DNA of 64,000 nt from Calothrix sp. NIES-2098 (GCA_002368175.1 AP018172.1:5397001-5461000), one strand, 5' to 3'; shown: positions 1 to 9,317, counted from the stretch's first letter. The notes: generated by a model not told the origin, from the sequence alone. Program-made: numbers and translations.

Positions 1-2741
1 TCAAACAAGCGCATAAACTGACTCATGAAACTGCTAATAACTCTTTTATAGAGAAAGCAGCTAGTTATTTTAATAGACTCAGTTTGGGGACAAAAGCTAC
101 AGTATTAGCGATCGCGATCGGGACTCTCCCAACATTAGGAATTGGCGCGATCGCTTACAGCTTTGCCAATAACTCAATTAACAAGCAAATTACTAAAGCG
201 CAAGAAGCAGAAACTATTGGCTTGCTCGACAAAGTTAATCGTTATATTTTAGGGCGCTTTGGTGATATTCAAGTTCTTTCTAAGCGGCTGTTTTTGACAA
301 ATCCTCAAGTGAGGCAAACAACCAGTCTGGAAGAAAAACAAGCAGTTTTAGATAGCACGATCAAAGCCTACGAAGCTTATGACAGTATTGCAGTCTTCGA
401 TCTCGAAGGTAATGTAATTGTCCAGTCTACAGGAGAATCCTTAGAAAATCATAAAGACCGCCAGTATTTTCAAGATGCGCTTAAACAAAATACTACTGTT
501 ATTAGTCAGCCAGAAAAATCAAAAAGTACTGGTGTGATGAGTATTCACATAGCCGCACCTATTAAAGACTCAATAACAGGGCAAAATATTGGTGTGGTGA
601 GAGCGCGAATGCCTTTAAAAGCTATAGAAGAAACTATCAAAAACTATGCAGGCAAAGGGCATGATTATCAGTTAATAGATCGGTCGGGTAAAATCTTTCT
701 AGCTACGCAAAATAATCAAGAAGGTAGAGAGGCGAAAGCAGAGTTTCCGGGTTTAAGTAAAGTCCAAGGACAAAAACAGGTAAGTAGTTTCACGACAATT
801 AATAAACTGAATCAAAAACAGCAGCTTGTGAGCTATGTACCCTCTCTTAAAATTGAAGGTTTACCAGATTTAAAATGGGATGCGCTGATTGCGACTGATA
901 CAGCAATTACATATGCACCTCAAAGAGAATTATTATGGACTATCGCAATTGGCACCGCATTAACCGCATTTATTGTCGCAGCGATCGCCGCTTGGTTAGC
1001 TAAACGAGCCACAAAGCCAATTTTGATTGCTACAGAAGCAGTGAGTAAACTTGGCGAAGGTCAACTGAATACTCGTTTACAAGTACAAAGAGCAGACGAA
1101 CTCGGAGTCTTGGGTATTAATATTAACCAAATGGCAGAGCAATTACAAATATTGCTAAGAGAACAAGAGCGAGAAGCAGAAAGAGTCAAATTTATTGCAG
1201 ATATTACTTTAAAAATTCGTAAGAATCTCATAACTGAAGATATTTACTCAACAGCAGTAACCGAAATTCGTCAAGCACTGAAAACAGACCGAGTAATTAT
1301 CTACAAGCTAAATCCCGAAAATTGGGATGGGGTCGTTGTTGCTGAATCTGTGACTAATGATTGGCCGAAAACGATCGGCGCGCGCATTGATGACCCTTGT
1401 TTTCGCGAACGTCATGTAGAACTTTATCGCGCAGGACAGGTAAGGGCGATCGCTAATATTTATCAAGAGCCAAACTTGTCTGATGCCAACTGTTACATCC
1501 AAACCTTAGAAAAATTTGCAGTTCAAGCTAATTTGATCGCACCGATTATTACTCAAGATCAACTATTGGGTTTATTGATTGCTCATCATTGCGAAAGTCC
1601 GCGAATTTGGCAACAGCCAGAAATTGATTTGTTTCAACAGACAGCAATTCAGATTGGCTATGCCTTAGAACAAGCTAGGCTCCTAGAAGAATTAGAAAAA
1701 GCCAAATCTGCTGCTCAACAAGATACCAAAGAAGAACGCCAACAAAAAGAAGCACTGCAAGCCCAACTTTTAGAATTATTAAGTAACGTAGAAGGTGCAG
1801 CCAGCGGCGATCTTACGGTACGTGCTGATGTGACAGCTGGAGAAATTGGCACTGTTGCTGACTTTTTTAACTCCATCGTTGAAAGCCTCCGCGATATTGT
1901 CACCCAAGTTAAACATGCTGCTACTCAAGTAAATACTGCGATCGGTTCTAACGAAGCAGCTATCCGCCAGCTAGCAGAAGAAGCGCTAAACCAAGCGGCG
2001 GAAATTAACCGCACCTTGGATGCTGTTGACCAAATGACTCATTCTATCCAAGCTGTAGCCGAAAATGCCCAGCAAGCAGCGATCGTTGCCAACAATGCTG
2101 CTCAAACTGCAACTAGAAGTGGGCAAGCTATGGATTTGACCGTACAAAACATTCTTTCTTTACGGGAAACTGTGGGTGAGACTGCCAAGAAAGTCAAGCG
2201 TTTAGGAGAATCTTCGCAACAAATTTCCCGCGTGGTGTCTTTGATTAACCAAATCGCTGTCCAAACTAACTTGCTAGCGATTAACGCGGGAATAGAAGCT
2301 GCACGTGCAGGCGAAGAAGGTCAAGGTTTCGCCGTAGTTGCAGAAGAGGTTGGGGAATTAGCCGTTAGAAGTGCAGCTGCAACCCAAGAAATTGAACAAA
2401 TTGTCGAGAACATCCAACGGGAGACCAGCGAAGTAGTACAGGCGATGGAAGTGGGAACTACCCAAGTAGTCGAAGGTACGCGCATTGTCGAAGATGCGAA
2501 ACAGAGTCTCAATCAGATTTTGGACGTATCGCGTCAAATCGACCGCCTAGTACAGTCAATTTCTGAGGCTACTGCATCTCAAGTAGAAACTTCCCAAAAT
2601 GTTAGCAATTTGATGAAAGCGATTGTGGCTGTCTCACAGCGTACCAGCGATTCTTCCCGCCAAGTTTCTGAATCTTTACAACAAACGGTGGAGATTTCCC
2701 AAGAATTGCAGGAAACTGTCGGTACATTTAAGGTTAGTTAG
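1..2741 (+). CDS. Methyl-accepting chemotaxis protein with cyanobacteriochrome-like GAF domain (5' partial)
   Basis: Taxis receptor that would control the CheA kinase encoded just downstream. The frame is open to the left edge with no stop, and the upstream codons read like coding sequence ([13 protein letters not shown]...). The TTG at 84 is therefore unlikely to be the start, and the gene begins outside the window. In order: transmembrane helix, extracytoplasmic Cache-like sensor region, second transmembrane helix near 945-1005, HAMP, GAF (about 1190-1680), then an MCP signalling domain with the hairpin motif [20 protein letters not shown]. The GAF contains DPCF (Cys codon 1398-1400) and a second Cys (codon 1491-1493, followed by Tyr), matching the two bilin-linking cysteines of DXCF cyanobacteriochromes such as the PixJ group. 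A photoreceptor role is inference. A blind GAF with coincidental cysteines is possible. Confidence 0.9.
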   Translation, partial: KQAHKLTHETANNSFIEKAASYFNRLSLGTKATVLAIAIGTLPTLGIGAIAYSFANNSINKQITKAQEAETIGLLDKVNRYILGRFGDIQVLSKRLFLTNPQVRQTTSLEEKQAVLDSTIKAYEAYDSIAVFDLEGNVIVQSTGESLENHKDRQYFQDALKQNTTVISQPEKSKSTGVMSIHIAAPIKDSITGQNIGVVRARMPLKAIEETIKNYAGKGHDYQLIDRSGKIFLATQNNQEGREAKAEFPGLSKVQGQKQVSSFTTINKLNQKQQLVSYVPSLKIEGLPDLKWDALIATDTAITYAPQRELLWTIAIGTALTAFIVAAIAAWLAKRATKPILIATEAVSKLGEGQLNTRLQVQRADELGVLGININQMAEQLQILLREQEREAERVKFIADITLKIRKNLITEDIYSTAVTEIRQALKTDRVIIYKLNPENWDGVVVAESVTNDWPKTIGARIDDPCFRERHVELYRAGQVRAIANIYQEPNLSDANCYIQTLEKFAVQANLIAPIITQDQLLGLLIAHHCESPRIWQQPEIDLFQQTAIQIGYALEQARLLEELEKAKSAAQQDTKEERQQKEALQAQLLELLSNVEGAASGDLTVRADVTAGEIGTVADFFNSIVESLRDIVTQVKHAATQVNTAIGSNEAAIRQLAEEALNQAAEINRTLDAVDQMTHSIQAVAENAQQAAIVANNAAQTATRSGQAMDLTVQNILSLRETVGETAKKVKRLGESSQQISRVVSLINQIAVQTNLLAINAGIEAARAGEEGQGFAVVAEEVGELAVRSAAATQEIEQIVENIQRETSEVVQAMEVGTTQVVEGTRIVEDAKQSLNQILDVSRQIDRLVQSISEATASQVETSQNVSNLMKAIVAVSQRTSDSSRQVSESLQQTVEISQELQETVGTFKVS

Positions 2742-2830
2742 TTCTAGGGTCATTGCTGATGACAAAGACAACCGATCGCTATCACAAATCCTTTATTAGA
2801 CGCGCATTAGCTTAACAACCAACCAAAGCC

Positions 2831-5800
2831 ATGTCACAGGACAAAGAACTGGAAATCCAGATGCAGTTTCTGGAAGAAGCTACAGATTATCTCAATACTC
2901 TAGAAGGAGTATTGCTAGAAATCGACACCAGTAATCGCATCGACTCAGATAAGATCAACGGGGCACTACGAGCAGCTCATTCCATCAAAGGTGGTGCGGG
3001 AATGATGGGATTTCGCACCCTCAGCGATTTAGCCCACCGCTTGGAAGATTCTTTTAAAGTTTTAAAAACTCGGAAAAATTCTTTAGAAATTGACACCCAG
3101 TTACAAAGTTTACTGTTATCTGGTGTTGATTGGTTGCGGCAAATAGTGGAATTGCTTTCAGAAGGCAATGTCATCGAAGAGCAGTGGTTAGAAACCTTTT
3201 GTTACCCAGTTTTTGACGAGCTGCATCAGCGTTTGGGCGACCCAGTTCCCGAAGACGCGACAACCATGCTCTCACCAGAAGATGGGCAAGACATTATCCC
3301 CTTGCTGTTTGAAACAGAAGTGGAAGGGTGTTTGCAGCGCCTAGAATCTGTGTTAGCAGATCCAACCCAGCCTTGTTTGCAAGAAGAAGTGACAATCATG
3401 GCGGCTGAATTGGGTGGTTTAGGAGAAATGCTGCAATTGTCAGCTTTTACCCAGCTTTGCGAGTCGATCGCCCATCACTTAGAAACAGCTAAACCCAATC
3501 AAGTTGCAGAAATTGCCCAATTAGCATTGCAAGCATGGCGGCGATCGCAAGCTTTAGTTCTGACGCATCAAATAGAGAGTCTACCTACAGAGCTAAAATT
3601 AGACGAGCTAGAGAATGTTAATCTCTCACCCAAACAAGCCGCAATCGCGGAGTTTCTCGCCACAGATACATCAGAAATTCTCGCCAGCGATTTCTTGCGA
3701 TCGGAAGCAACAGAGGAAAGTTGGAGCGAAGCAGAGGCGATCGTTGCTGCCGATTTTGAAACTTTAGATGTAGAATTTGCTGAGAATATTCCAGAGCCAG
3801 TCAATTTCCTCAATCCCAGAATTGTAGCAGCTCGCGAAATTCCCGCCACAGAATACAAACTCATCGAACGCAAAGCCGAGCCAATTGCTAATGGCAAAGA
3901 CCGTGACGTTCATGAAAATACAGTCCGAGTTCCCAGCAAGCAACTCGAGCAAATCAACGATTTATTTGGGGAACTGATTATTCAGCGCAATGGGCTGAAC
4001 TTACAACTAGAAAGATTGCGCAAACTCGTCCGCAATCTCAGCCAACGCGTCCAAAGTCTCGATCGCGAAAATCAAGAACTCCGGGCAGCTTACGATAAAA
4101 TTGCTACTCAATCTGTAGGCTCATCTGGGATGCTGTCATTTACAGACGAGCAACCGCATTCGTCAGACATCAGCACTAACTTTGATGTCTTGGAAATGGA
4201 TCGCTATAACGAATTAAACCTGCTGTCGCAGGAAGTTATGGAAACCATTGTGCAAGTACAAGAAGTGACAACTGATGTGCAACTCAGCGTTGATGATACA
4301 GATCAGATAGCTCGCAAGCTGAATAAAACCTCAAAACAGTTGCAAACCAAGCTGACACAAGTCAGGATGCGCCCCCTATCAGATTTGGTTGAGCGTTTTC
4401 CGCGAGCCATCCGCGATTTGAATGTTGAGTATGGCAAAAATGTGCAGTTAAAAATTGAAGGTGGCAACACCTTGATTGAACGTAGCATTTTGGAGGCTTT
4501 GAACGAGCCTTTAATGCATCTGTTAAGGAATGCCTTCGATCATGGTATCGAAGATTCAGTCACCCGCCGGAACTTAGGTAAATCAGAACAAGGCTTAATT
4601 GAAATTAAAGCTACTCACCGTCGCGATCGCACAATTATTACTATCCGTGACGATGGTCGGGGTATTTCTTTAGAGAAAATTCGCGATCGGGCACTAGCGA
4701 TGGGGTTAGATGCTTCGCTGTTAAATAGTGCTAGTGATGAAGAACTACTATCACTGATCTTTGAACCCGGATTTACCACCTCCGACCAAGTCACAACCCT
4801 ATCGGGTCGCGGTGTGGGTATGGATGTAGTGCGCAACAACCTCAGACAGGTACGGGGAGATATTAAAGTTGATACTGAGCCAGGAGTGGGAACTACCTTC
4901 ACCCTAGCAGTACCATTTACGCTTTCAGTCGCCCGCGTGCTGTTAGTCGAAAGCAGCCGGATGCTATTGGCATTTCCTACAGATGTTGTTTCCGAGATAT
5001 TTTTACTGCAAACCGAACAGGTTTTTGCGATCGCAGGTAGCGAATTTATCAATTGGCAAGGAGCAATGCTGCCATTAATTCGCCTCGGTAGCTATTTAGA
5101 GTTTAACGGCCCTCGCTACGATAACCCAGAATTGGAAACTCCTCCAGCTATTAATGCCAGCAGTATATTAATAGTCAAAAGCAATAATCAATCAGTGGCT
5201 ATCCAAATAGACCGTTGTTGGGGCGAGCAAGAAGTTGCGATTCGGCAAGTAGAAGGTAATATCCCCCTACCAGAAGGCTTTGGTAACTGTACTATTCTTG
5301 GTGATGGTCGCGTAGTCGCCCTAGTCAATACCAGTGAGTTACTCTATGCAATTGCTAGTAATCAGCGCACATCGAGAAACAATCAATTACCATCAGCTCG
5401 ATTAAAAACAGCCTTCCTGTTCCCCCAAGATGACAAACAACTAGTGCCTGCTGACAGCAGGAAAAGCACTATTTTGATTGTCGATGACTCGATTAATGTG
5501 CGCCGCTTTTTAGCCTTAACTCTCGAAAAAGGAGGGTATCAAGTAGAACAAGCAAAAGATGGTCAAGATGCTTTAGAAAAGCTTCAGAGTGGACTGCAAG
5601 TTCAGGCTGTAATCTGCGATATTGAAATGCCTCGTCTTGATGGTTACGGCTTTTTAGGCCGGATCAAATCCAATGATGAGATGAAAAATATACCAATTGC
5701 TATGTTAACCTCTCGTAGTAGCGATAAACATCGCCAACTAGCAATGCAATTGGGCGCACGCGCTTATTTCTCTAAACCTTATAACGAACAAGAATTACTG

Positions 5801-5857
5801 CGAACACTACAGGACATCATTATGTCCGCAGATGGTGCAGTAGTGTCTCATAATTAA
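2831..5857 (+). CDS. Hybrid chemotaxis histidine kinase CheA with C-terminal receiver (PixL/TaxAY-like)
   Basis: Cytoplasmic kinase that would take signals from the receptor encoded 89 bp upstream. The N-terminal HPt domain carries the phosphorylatable His50 in RAAHSIKGGAG. A linker of about 250 residues precedes the dimerisation region near 365. The ATPase domain shows the N box (LMHLLRNAFDHG, about 560), the G1 box DDGRGI (about 606) and GRGVGMD (about 658). A CheW-like domain follows (about 700-835). The C-terminal receiver (about 876-1000) has ILIVDDS, a phospho-acceptor Asp near 930 in CDIEMPRLDG, and the conserved Lys in SKPYN. At 1008 residues it is typical of cyanobacterial CheA-CheY fusions of the pix, tax and hmp pili-taxis loci. 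The adaptor CheW and CheY genes are expected left of the window. Confidence 0.95.
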   Translation: MSQDKELEIQMQFLEEATDYLNTLEGVLLEIDTSNRIDSDKINGALRAAHSIKGGAGMMGFRTLSDLAHRLEDSFKVLKTRKNSLEIDTQLQSLLLSGVDWLRQIVELLSEGNVIEEQWLETFCYPVFDELHQRLGDPVPEDATTMLSPEDGQDIIPLLFETEVEGCLQRLESVLADPTQPCLQEEVTIMAAELGGLGEMLQLSAFTQLCESIAHHLETAKPNQVAEIAQLALQAWRRSQALVLTHQIESLPTELKLDELENVNLSPKQAAIAEFLATDTSEILASDFLRSEATEESWSEAEAIVAADFETLDVEFAENIPEPVNFLNPRIVAAREIPATEYKLIERKAEPIANGKDRDVHENTVRVPSKQLEQINDLFGELIIQRNGLNLQLERLRKLVRNLSQRVQSLDRENQELRAAYDKIATQSVGSSGMLSFTDEQPHSSDISTNFDVLEMDRYNELNLLSQEVMETIVQVQEVTTDVQLSVDDTDQIARKLNKTSKQLQTKLTQVRMRPLSDLVERFPRAIRDLNVEYGKNVQLKIEGGNTLIERSILEALNEPLMHLLRNAFDHGIEDSVTRRNLGKSEQGLIEIKATHRRDRTIITIRDDGRGISLEKIRDRALAMGLDASLLNSASDEELLSLIFEPGFTTSDQVTTLSGRGVGMDVVRNNLRQVRGDIKVDTEPGVGTTFTLAVPFTLSVARVLLVESSRMLLAFPTDVVSEIFLLQTEQVFAIAGSEFINWQGAMLPLIRLGSYLEFNGPRYDNPELETPPAINASSILIVKSNNQSVAIQIDRCWGEQEVAIRQVEGNIPLPEGFGNCTILGDGRVVALVNTSELLYAIASNQRTSRNNQLPSARLKTAFLFPQDDKQLVPADSRKSTILIVDDSINVRRFLALTLEKGGYQVEQAKDGQDALEKLQSGLQVQAVICDIEMPRLDGYGFLGRIKSNDEMKNIPIAMLTSRSSDKHRQLAMQLGARAYFSKPYNEQELLRTLQDIIMSADGAVVSHN

Positions 5858-5916
5858 ATTCATCTTAGTTCTAGAGGATTCACCCTTGGTAGGATCGTAG
5901 CAAGATCAAAAGTACA

Positions 5917-5933
5917 TACCAACTAAATTGGTA
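5917..5933. promoter_or_regulatory. Inverted repeat abutting the RHH-TOBE gene start (candidate operator)
   Basis: TACCAACTAAATTGGTA is a perfect inverted repeat: 6-bp arms around 5 bp. It ends 5 bp before the ATG at 5939 and occupies the place where a Shine-Dalgarno sequence would lie. Because the gene it precedes encodes a ribbon-helix-helix protein, autoregulation is a natural hypothesis. Confidence 0.45.
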
Positions 5934-5938
5934 AAGCT

Positions 5939-6376
5939 ATGCCAAGAAAAGAACAAGGATGGGTAACATTTCAAACTTCAGAAGAAGAACGCAAAATACT
6001 GGAAGAGTTCTGCAACCAGTCTCAGCGTACTAAGACAGAAATTTTACGGGAATTGGTACGCGGTCTTAGCCAGTACTCTTCACCAGCAGTATCGCCATCT
6101 ACTAAACAGGATGTAAAAAAAGATTTTGACACTGCTGAGGTAGAAATTAGCAGTCAAAAGAAACCATTAAAAGTTAGTTCGCGTAATATTCTTAAGGGAG
6201 TTGTCAAACGAGTAATTACAGGAGCTGTTAATACGGAAGTGACTCTAGAGATTGTTCACAAAGTTGAGCTAACTTCTATGATTACTAGAGTCTCAGCAGA
6301 AGAGTTGGGTTTGGTTGAAGGAACTGAAGCCTATGCAGTTATTAAGTCCAACGACATTGTGATTGCTAGGGAATAA
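5939..6376 (+). CDS. Ribbon-helix-helix / TOBE (Mop) molybdate-binding-type protein
   Basis: The N-terminal part (about residues 7-44, WVTFQTSEEERKILEEF then TKTEILRELVRGL) looks like a CopG/Arc ribbon-helix-helix DNA-binding unit. A linker leads to a C-terminal TOBE/Mop domain (about 78-144; SSRNILKGVVKRV, GAVNTEVTLEI, SAEELGLVEGTEAYAVIK). TOBE/Mop domains of this type bind molybdate or tungstate in ModE, ModC and molbindins. The fusion therefore suggests a small molybdate-responsive regulator or storage protein, which is inference. No mod transport genes are visible nearby. It lies 81 bp after the CheA gene, has its own palindrome at the start codon, and is probably transcribed alone. Confidence 0.8.
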   Translation: MPRKEQGWVTFQTSEEERKILEEFCNQSQRTKTEILRELVRGLSQYSSPAVSPSTKQDVKKDFDTAEVEISSQKKPLKVSSRNILKGVVKRVITGAVNTEVTLEIVHKVELTSMITRVSAEELGLVEGTEAYAVIKSNDIVIARE

Positions 6377-6462
6377 AAAACAACTTTTCAATAGTTTCTG
6401 CTGTTGAAGATCAAAACAGCCTTTTTCGCTGAAGATGCTACAGCGATGCTCATTAGTATCAA

Positions 6463-6634
6463 GTGAACCACCCCACCCGATAGGCGAGTACCGCAACTTA
6501 GACTTCCACCGAAAGTTTCGGTCTGATCTCTCCTACAGCAGAGACGGCTGAACCAAAGTATATGCACAGCCGTTGATAGAATCTTTTGATCGGGATAAGG
6601 TTGATACGCTATCAAAAGCGTAGGTTTTTTATTA
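6463..6634. ncRNA. Candidate structured RNA or IS200/IS605-type element end
   Basis: Three clear stems: ACCGAAA/TTTCGGT (6508-6522), ACGGCTG/CAGCCGT (6544-6573) and TACGCT/AGCGTA (6605-6622). CTTTTGAT (6583-6590) can alternatively pair with ATCAAAAG (6611-6618), which would disrupt the last stem. Read on the minus strand the segment ends in GGTGGGGTGGTTCAC after a series of hairpins, reminiscent of the right end and guide-RNA scaffold of IS200/IS605 TnpB elements, but no transposase gene is present. That resemblance is from memory and unproven. A plus-strand small RNA is the alternative. Confidence 0.3.
6605..6630 (+). terminator. Rho-independent terminator-like hairpin
   Basis: TACGCT-atcaaa-AGCGTA followed by GG and six T. 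It would end transcripts of the TOBE gene or of a small RNA in this spacer. Confidence 0.45.
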
Positions 6635-6754
6635 ACAGGTGAGTTAAGACACTTATTTGAACGCCAGAATCAGCTTTTCTAAGCTTGTCTTACTTATCCA
6701 AAGTCTGAGCATCAGCTGACGATGTTCAGACTTCTCTGCGGTCAAAAACTAGAC
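6618..6754. repeat. Diverged intergenic repeat, copy A (partner at 42894-43005)
   Basis: Shares with the distant copy the ordered blocks GTAGGTTTTT, GGTGAGTTA, CTTATTTGAACGC and GTCAAAAAC. The right end (GTCAAAAACTAGAC) is a decayed form of the terminal inverted repeat that is intact in copy B. It carries an extra internal hairpin at 6701-6733. Confidence 0.55.
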
Positions 6755-7080
6755 TTGTCAGCAATTATCTAATCTCTGTACTCTACACTCAATTCCACTG
6801 CCAGTTGATTTACAGTTAATGGCAATGTAAATAATTCTGACAATCCACCCTAACCTACCGATAGAGGTATAGTTATTTATTTACTTCTGTGTTATGGATA
6901 ACCGGAGAATAACTATGCTTGACTGGTATACCGATATTTACACATAGATGATATGTGTGCTAAATCTGCTTAGGCTGATGTCAAGGCAAGTATTAAATTA
7001 TCCTAAACCAATTCTTGCATCTAAGCTAATTCCGATAACTTCTAAAGCAACTCCACAATTTTCTCTACCAAAATATTTCT

Positions 7081-7659
7081 ATGATCTATTCCGCTAATTT
7101 GTCTTATGACTCTGCCATTAAAGAACAAATTCCCCATCGCTTATTTGCTAGGCGCGAAATGATACCCCCACGCAATGATGTACTGTGGCGAATCGAACGT
7201 GGAGCAGCTCGTACCTTAACGTGGAGTGAAGAAGGCACATTTATTACCTTGGGTTACTGGGGTACTGGAGATTTAATCGGTTCTCCTTTGTCTAAAGTCA
7301 AGCCTTACCAAATTGAGTGTTTAACTAATGTAGAAGTCAGTATAGTACCACCTCATCTTTGGTATCAGGATGTCAGTGCTTTACTTTCTCACATTCAACA
7401 GGCAGAGGAACTTTTAAGCATAGTGCATTGTAAGCCGATGTCTCTGCGTTTATGGCAATTTTTAGTCTGGTTAAGCCGGAAATTTGGTCGTGAGGTAGAA
7501 CAAGGTCAACTGATTGACCTGAATGCTACTCATCAAGAAATGGCAGAAGTATTGAATACAACAAGAGTAACGGTAACACGCCTTTTACAGCAATTTGAAG
7601 AGGAAGGAATACTGTTACGTCAAAAACGCCAGTTGATATTGCGTTTGACAAATAGATGA
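7081..7659 (+). CDS. Crp/Fnr family transcriptional regulator
   Basis: A 192-residue protein with a shortened N-terminal cyclic-nucleotide-binding-type beta roll (about 15-105; VLWRIERGAARTLTW, LGYWGTGDLIG) and a C-terminal winged helix-turn-helix (about 140-190; LNATHQEMAEVLNTTRVTVTRLLQQFEEEG). It is shorter than NtcA and CRP (about 220 residues). The effector-pocket residues of CRP are not evident, so a ligand cannot be assigned. It is monocistronic, faces a convergent DUF427 gene and has a long upstream region. Similar short Crp/Fnr proteins are common in Nostocales. The target is unknown. Confidence 0.85.
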   Translation: MIYSANLSYDSAIKEQIPHRLFARREMIPPRNDVLWRIERGAARTLTWSEEGTFITLGYWGTGDLIGSPLSKVKPYQIECLTNVEVSIVPPHLWYQDVSALLSHIQQAEELLSIVHCKPMSLRLWQFLVWLSRKFGREVEQGQLIDLNATHQEMAEVLNTTRVTVTRLLQQFEEEGILLRQKRQLILRLTNR

Positions 7660-7681
7660 ATCAAAAAATTTTCTTATATTC

Positions 7682-7707
7682 TGGTGGTTGAGTTTTATCA
7701 ACCACCA
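7682..7707. terminator. Hairpin between convergent genes
   Basis: TGGTGGTTGA...TCAACCACCA, a 10-bp stem with a short loop between the Crp/Fnr gene and the convergent DUF427 gene. T-richness is weak on either strand, so a shared bidirectional terminator is plausible but unproven. Confidence 0.45.
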
Positions 7708-7750
7708 CAAAAATAATTACTTCCAGATGCGTGGAAAAAATTAGATTCTA

Positions 7751-8035
7751 CTAAGCCTCAACTTTGACACCACGCCAGAAAGCAACATAGCCTTCAATAT
7801 TTTTTGCTTTTTCTTTGGTACTAGGGTAGTACCAAGCAGCATCTTGATTAACTTGCCCATTCACTTCAATACTATAATAACTAGCAACACCTTTCCAAGG
7901 GCAAGTAGTGTGGGTATTGCTCTCTTTGAAATACTCTTTGTTAATAGCCTCAGGCGGAAAGTAATGATTACCTTCTACAACTATAGTATTATCGCTCTCG
8001 GCTAAAGTAGCGCCATTCCAAATTGCTTTCGGCAT
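7751..8035 (-). CDS. DUF427 family protein (short form)
   Basis: A 94-residue protein of the DUF427 family, with the motifs AIWNGATLAESDNT, YFPPEAIN, CPWKGVASYYSI, AAWYYP and VAFW. The fold is a small beta barrel and the function is unknown. The conserved Trp and Cys-Pro-Trp-Lys-Gly residues are present, so the protein appears intact. A longer relative lies at 20391-20888. Transcribed alone on the minus strand. Confidence 0.85.
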   Translation of the reverse strand: MPKAIWNGATLAESDNTIVVEGNHYFPPEAINKEYFKESNTHTTCPWKGVASYYSIEVNGQVNQDAAWYYPSTKEKAKNIEGYVAFWRGVKVEA

Positions 8036-8204
8036 GAGTAACCTTTACCAATAAACTTGATTAAATAATTAGTAATTCGGAGTTTGTAATTCGTAATTAA
8101 CACAGTTAAAGAACTAAAACTTAATTAAAAGTTAGGTAAGATTTCGTAAGCACCAGCATTGATTCTAACTACGAATTACAAGTTATCAATTACGAATTAT
8201 ATTG

Positions 8205-8510
8205 TTATTTCCCACCGTAGAAAAAGGCAATTTCTTTTTCTTTCAAAGGTGCAAAACCAGCATCTACGAGTAATGTGTCGAGTTCGGCTTGGGGAATGTG
8301 TTTCGCACCAATTCGGACAATGCGCGATCGCATTGTATTCGAGACGCCGCTACGCTGTCTATTTGCCTCTAGTCCCATGACTCTGTTATAGAGTTCCAGC
8401 TTGGCGGTAGGAATCGGAGAACCGTCAAAATCAATTCCCCGTGCGATCGCTTCGTCAATAGCATCAGCACCTGTGGTTGTTTGATTTACTTGATTAGTTT
8501 CAGCAGTCAT
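8205..8510 (-). CDS. Small conserved cyanobacterial protein (probably DUF4090)
   Basis: 101 residues, cytoplasmic, with no membrane segment. The block AIDEAIARGIDFDGSPIP, the basic stretch RQRSGVSNTMRSRIVRIG and the ending AFFYGGK are features I associate with the cyanobacteria-specific DUF4090 family of unknown function. The first 17 residues are Thr/Gln-rich and poorly conserved in type. The family assignment is from memory. That it is a real gene is supported by codon use and by its conserved look. Confidence 0.65.
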   Translation of the reverse strand: MTAETNQVNQTTTGADAIDEAIARGIDFDGSPIPTAKLELYNRVMGLEANRQRSGVSNTMRSRIVRIGAKHIPQAELDTLLVDAGFAPLKEKEIAFFYGGK

Positions 8511-8643
8511 GAAAATTTGCTCATAAGGCTATGGGTATATTTTACCAGCCATACTGACCCTGGCTTGAAAGGTGACTGTACTCTTGTCACTTTTCAAGAT
8601 TTTGGTTTAATCTCAAACCATCGGTGTAGCTATAGGTGATGCT

Positions 8644-9033
8644 ATGTCTGACGCTCAAACCCCCCAAAATCAAGACCGTACTCTCGAACAAGCTCTAACT
8701 AACAAAATCATTGATGATTATTTTGAGCACTCTGAAAGTTGGCTGAGAGCCATTTTGCGGATGTGTATTTTCTCTTTGGCTCACCTGGATGGAAAGCCGG
8801 TTTTCGTCGTTGAGTGTCCAAACCAAGCAGTAGCCAAGCGACTCAGCCGTAAAACTTACCCTTTCAGAGGAATTGTCTATTATTTAACCGATTATCTTGA
8901 TGGACACGATCGCACTCTATTTTGCTATCGAGAAGTTAAAAGCGGAAAATGGCACTGTTATGATAGCAGTACTCAATCTTGGAAGACTCTGAGTAATTTG
9001 CAAACACCCACTGCTTCAACGGATAGTCAATAG
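8644..9033 (+). CDS. Conserved hypothetical cyanobacterial protein
   Basis: 129 residues with no recognised domain and no signal peptide. The middle part (LRAILRMCIFSLAHLDGKPVF) is amphipathic and the C-terminal half is rich in aromatic residues and Cys (RTLFCYREVKSGKWHCYD). The ATG at 8644 follows a divergent spacer of 133 bp shared with the minus-strand gene at 8205-8510. I cannot assign a function. Confidence 0.65.
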   Translation: MSDAQTPQNQDRTLEQALTNKIIDDYFEHSESWLRAILRMCIFSLAHLDGKPVFVVECPNQAVAKRLSRKTYPFRGIVYYLTDYLDGHDRTLFCYREVKSGKWHCYDSSTQSWKTLSNLQTPTASTDSQ

Positions 9034-9062
9034 TCAATGATCTTCAAGCCATTTACTGTAGA

Positions 9063-9317
9063 CTAATTACGATTTTGCTGTGTTGCCAACCCAGCGACAA
9101 ATGCTCCTAAGACTGTGCTCATCCATAATCCGGTTGTGCTACCTTGCCACATTGCATTTGTTGTCGCCCAAGTATTGCAAAATTGCTTTAAAGCCCAAGT
9201 CTGATTTTGACATTTCTGGCTATGCAGCGTTAGGGTGATTTGTCCGAAGATGTAACTACCAAAAAATCCTGATGATAGCGCTACTAAAGTGCAAATTAAA
9301 ATTCGATTTTTAATCAT
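9063..9317 (-). CDS. Small hypothetical membrane protein
   Basis: 84 residues. Two hydrophobic segments (about 5-27 and 60-78) flank a Cys/Trp-containing loop (CQNQTWALKQFCNTW). The topology suggests a small two-helix membrane protein. Two cysteines in the loop could form a disulphide. No family recognised. It is convergent with the preceding gene and downstream of ppc on the same strand. Confidence 0.5.
   Translation of the reverse strand: MIKNRILICTLVALSSGFFGSYIFGQITLTLHSQKCQNQTWALKQFCNTWATTNAMWQGSTTGLWMSTVLGAFVAGLATQQNRN

Larger units (their letters stand above)
6377..7080. other. Gene-free 0.7 kb spacer with structured and repeated DNA
   Basis: No credible coding frame. It holds a strongly structured segment (6463-6634), a plus-strand terminator-like hairpin, and a repeat copy (6618-6754) that includes an internal hairpin at 6701-6733 (AAGTCTGA...TCAGACTT). 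From 6755 to 7080 I see only AT-rich DNA, presumably the promoter region of the Crp/Fnr gene, without a convincing promoter motif. Confidence 0.6.

Noticed and set aside
8335..8362. Possible repeat insertion (AGACGCCGCTACGCTGTCT) inside the DUF4090-like gene
   Set aside because: The translated stretch RQRSGVSNTMRSRIVRIG fits the expected conserved sequence of the family, so nothing seems inserted.
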